DNA from: Candidatus Hydrogenedentota bacterium
GTDB lineage: Bacteria > Hydrogenedentota > Hydrogenedentia > Hydrogenedentiales > CAITNO01
Direction of reading: 5' to 3'
Length of the DNA: 6,847 nt
Assembly: GCA_903922535.1 (NCBI GenBank)
Contig: CAIXUF010000025.1
Span: forward strand, 1-6,847
A program made the translations under genes and the position numbers. Shown here piece by piece: positions 5,458-6,847 of the stretch. Under the pieces are notes generated by a model. The model had not been told where the DNA came from. It ran no database searches and was given only the letters and a program-made list of their open reading frames with translations. The stretch's first letter is position 1; every line of letters begins with the position of its first letter.

Positions 5458-6847
5458 TCAGGCGTGGTGCGGGGGCTTGAGGCTCCAGCCGTTCTGGTAT
5501 TCGCGGTAGGCCCAGTTGTTGGCGATCTTGACCGCCTCGGCGTCGCCTCCGGTGAACTTCTGGGTCTCGGCGTCCCAGTCCAGGGTCGCGCCTCCGAAGA
5601 CCGGGGCCTCGTCGGGCAGGCTCGGGCCGGTACCGTCGAACGTTGCGCCCGAGGCGAAGTGTGCGCCGGCCACGTAGGCGCAGGATCCGATGTGGCACAC
5701 GCGCGTGGTGTTGAACAGCACGTCGATGGGCGAATTCAGCTTGGCGCCGGTCTTGATTGCATCGGCGAAGTTCTGCCAGTGCGGCGTGTTCAGTGCGTCT
5801 TCGGGCTTTGGGGCGGACGCCGGGATGTCCTGCATCTCGCAGGGGGCGTCCTTGACCTGGTTCTGCTTCATCGGCCACACCTTGAGGCCTGACCGGTCCA
5901 CCCGCAGCGTGCCCTTGGTGCCGTAGAACACGATGCCGTGGTCGCACTGGGTGCCGTCCATGATCTGCGGGTTCCACACGCGGTTGGAGAAGCTGAGGAT
6001 GAACTTGTCGAAGCGCCAGTTCACGTCGAGGGTGTCGGGCGTTGAGCGGCTGTCCCTGATGAGGTACTTGCCGCCCGAGGCGGTGACGCTCTTGGGCTGG
6101 AGGTCATCGCCCATGGCCATCATGACGATGTCGATCAGGTGGGCGCCCCAGTCGGTGATTTTGCCGCCCGAATAGTCCAGGTACCAGCGGAAATTGTAGA
6201 TCCAGCGGTTCTTGTTGAACGGCCGGCGCGCGACCCAGCCCTGATGGAAATCCCAGTCGATGCCGGCGAACTCGGGATTGTCGATGTTTGTGTCGCCCAT
6301 GCCGATGCCGCTGATGTCGGTGTTGTCGTGCGAGAAGGTCTCGACCCTGGCCACGTCGCCGATATAGCCGTTCTTGATCAGCGCGACGGCCTTCTGGAAA
6401 TGCTCGCCGCTGCGCTGCATGTTGCCGCCCTGGAAGAGGGTCTTGTTTTTCTTGACCGTGTCGAGCATGGCGTGCGCCTCGGCGATGGTCGTGCACAGCG
6501 GCTTTTCGCAGTACACAAACTTGCCCGCCTCGGAGGCGTACAGCACGGGCAGGCAGTGCCAGTGATCCGGCGTGGCGATGACGACGGCGTCGATGTCCTT
6601 GTTGTCGATGATTTCGCGGAAATCATGGTGCTTGGTGGCGTTGGGGAATTTCTGACCCACGCCGGTCTGGCTGACGGCGCGCCCGAGATTCTTGGGGAAG
6701 AGGTCGCACAGCGCCGTCACGGCGAAGTTGTCGTTCTGCACGGCGAAGATGAGGTCGGCGCGGCCCATGCCGCCCGTGCCGATGTAGCCGGTGCGGATAA
6801 GTTCATTGGCGCCGAGCACCGTTGCGGGCAGGATCGACTTGTACACG
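5458..6847 (-). CDS. Gfo/Idh/MocA-family oxidoreductase, 5' end missing
   Basis: At least 462 codons are present; the gene runs off the right edge. The first visible residues, ILPATVLGANELIR (5-18), look like the end of a Tat signal peptide, so the true start with its twin-arginine motif lies beyond the window. The GTG near the edge is probably internal. The NAD(P)-binding Rossmann fold shows GYIGTGGMGRADL (20-32), ATPDHWHCLP (91-100) and CEKPL (113-117) with the conserved Lys115. The C-terminal domain contains GGNMQRS (140-146), TDWGAHLIDI (231-240) and the late WDAETQKF (424-431) and YREYQNGWSL (447-456) blocks typical of the Tat-exported branch. These enzymes oxidise or reduce sugars, inositols or related polyols; the substrate cannot be told. 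The bases between 5366 and 5458 hold the shared terminator. Confidence 0.85.
   Translation of the reverse strand, partial: VYKSILPATVLGANELIRTGYIGTGGMGRADLIFAVQNDNFAVTALCDLFPKNLGRAVSQTGVGQKFPNATKHHDFREIIDNKDIDAVVIATPDHWHCLPVLYASEAGKFVYCEKPLCTTIAEAHAMLDTVKKNKTLFQGGNMQRSGEHFQKAVALIKNGYIGDVARVETFSHDNTDISGIGMGDTNIDNPEFAGIDWDFHQGWVARRPFNKNRWIYNFRWYLDYSGGKITDWGAHLIDIVMMAMGDDLQPKSVTASGGKYLIRDSRSTPDTLDVNWRFDKFILSFSNRVWNPQIMDGTQCDHGIVFYGTKGTLRVDRSGLKVWPMKQNQVKDAPCEMQDIPASAPKPEDALNTPHWQNFADAIKTGAKLNSPIDVLFNTTRVCHIGSCAYVAGAHFASGATFDGTGPSLPDEAPVFGGATLDWDAETQKFTGGDAEAVKIANNWAYREYQNGWSLKPPHHA

Overview
This is a GC-rich, gene-dense bacterial window, probably from an uncultured Gram-negative lineage. The lineage guess rests on two things. 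One is a Gfo/Idh/MocA oxidoreductase whose visible N-terminus looks like the end of a Tat signal, a type abundant in Planctomycetes, Verrucomicrobia, Lentisphaerae and Hydrogenedentota. The other is a secreted mosaic protein with deacetylase, leucine-rich, InlB-type and EF-hand parts. The phylum call is inference; there is no rRNA or other marker here.

Layout. Positions 1-398 hold no convincing gene but are rich in hairpins (14-76, 105-121, 204-223). They end in a probable promoter (inverted repeat 317-344, perfect TATAAT at 346-351). A 731-aa exported protein follows on the plus strand (399-2594). It has a polysaccharide-deacetylase-like domain, one leucine-rich segment, two InlB-type repeats, a pair of EF-hands, and an unusual Cys-X-Cys plus membrane-helix C-terminus. 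Convergent with it, on the minus strand, is a compact type II toxin-antitoxin operon: a Phd/YefM-like antitoxin (2987-3265) and a RelE/ParE-family toxin (2664-2990) overlapping by 4 bp. Its strong sigma-70-like promoter carries an 11-bp tandem repeat. Divergent from the operon is a 619-aa ferredoxin/ASKHA protein (3507-5366) of the corrinoid-protein reductive activator family. It ends in a G-quadruplex-prone tract and a probable bidirectional terminator (5394-5440). The last gene (5458 to the window end, minus strand) is the Gfo/Idh/MocA oxidoreductase, cut off at its 5' end.

Functional logic. The four transcription units alternate in direction and do not form one pathway. The toxin-antitoxin pair is a self-contained module between an envelope or extracellular carbohydrate-active-type protein and an energy/C1-metabolism-type activase. 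No corrinoid protein or methyltransferase partner for the activase is visible. The most interesting unexplained items are the C-terminal Cys-X-Cys/helix tail of the 731-aa protein, the long hairpin at 14-76, and the G-rich tract overlapping the activase stop codon.
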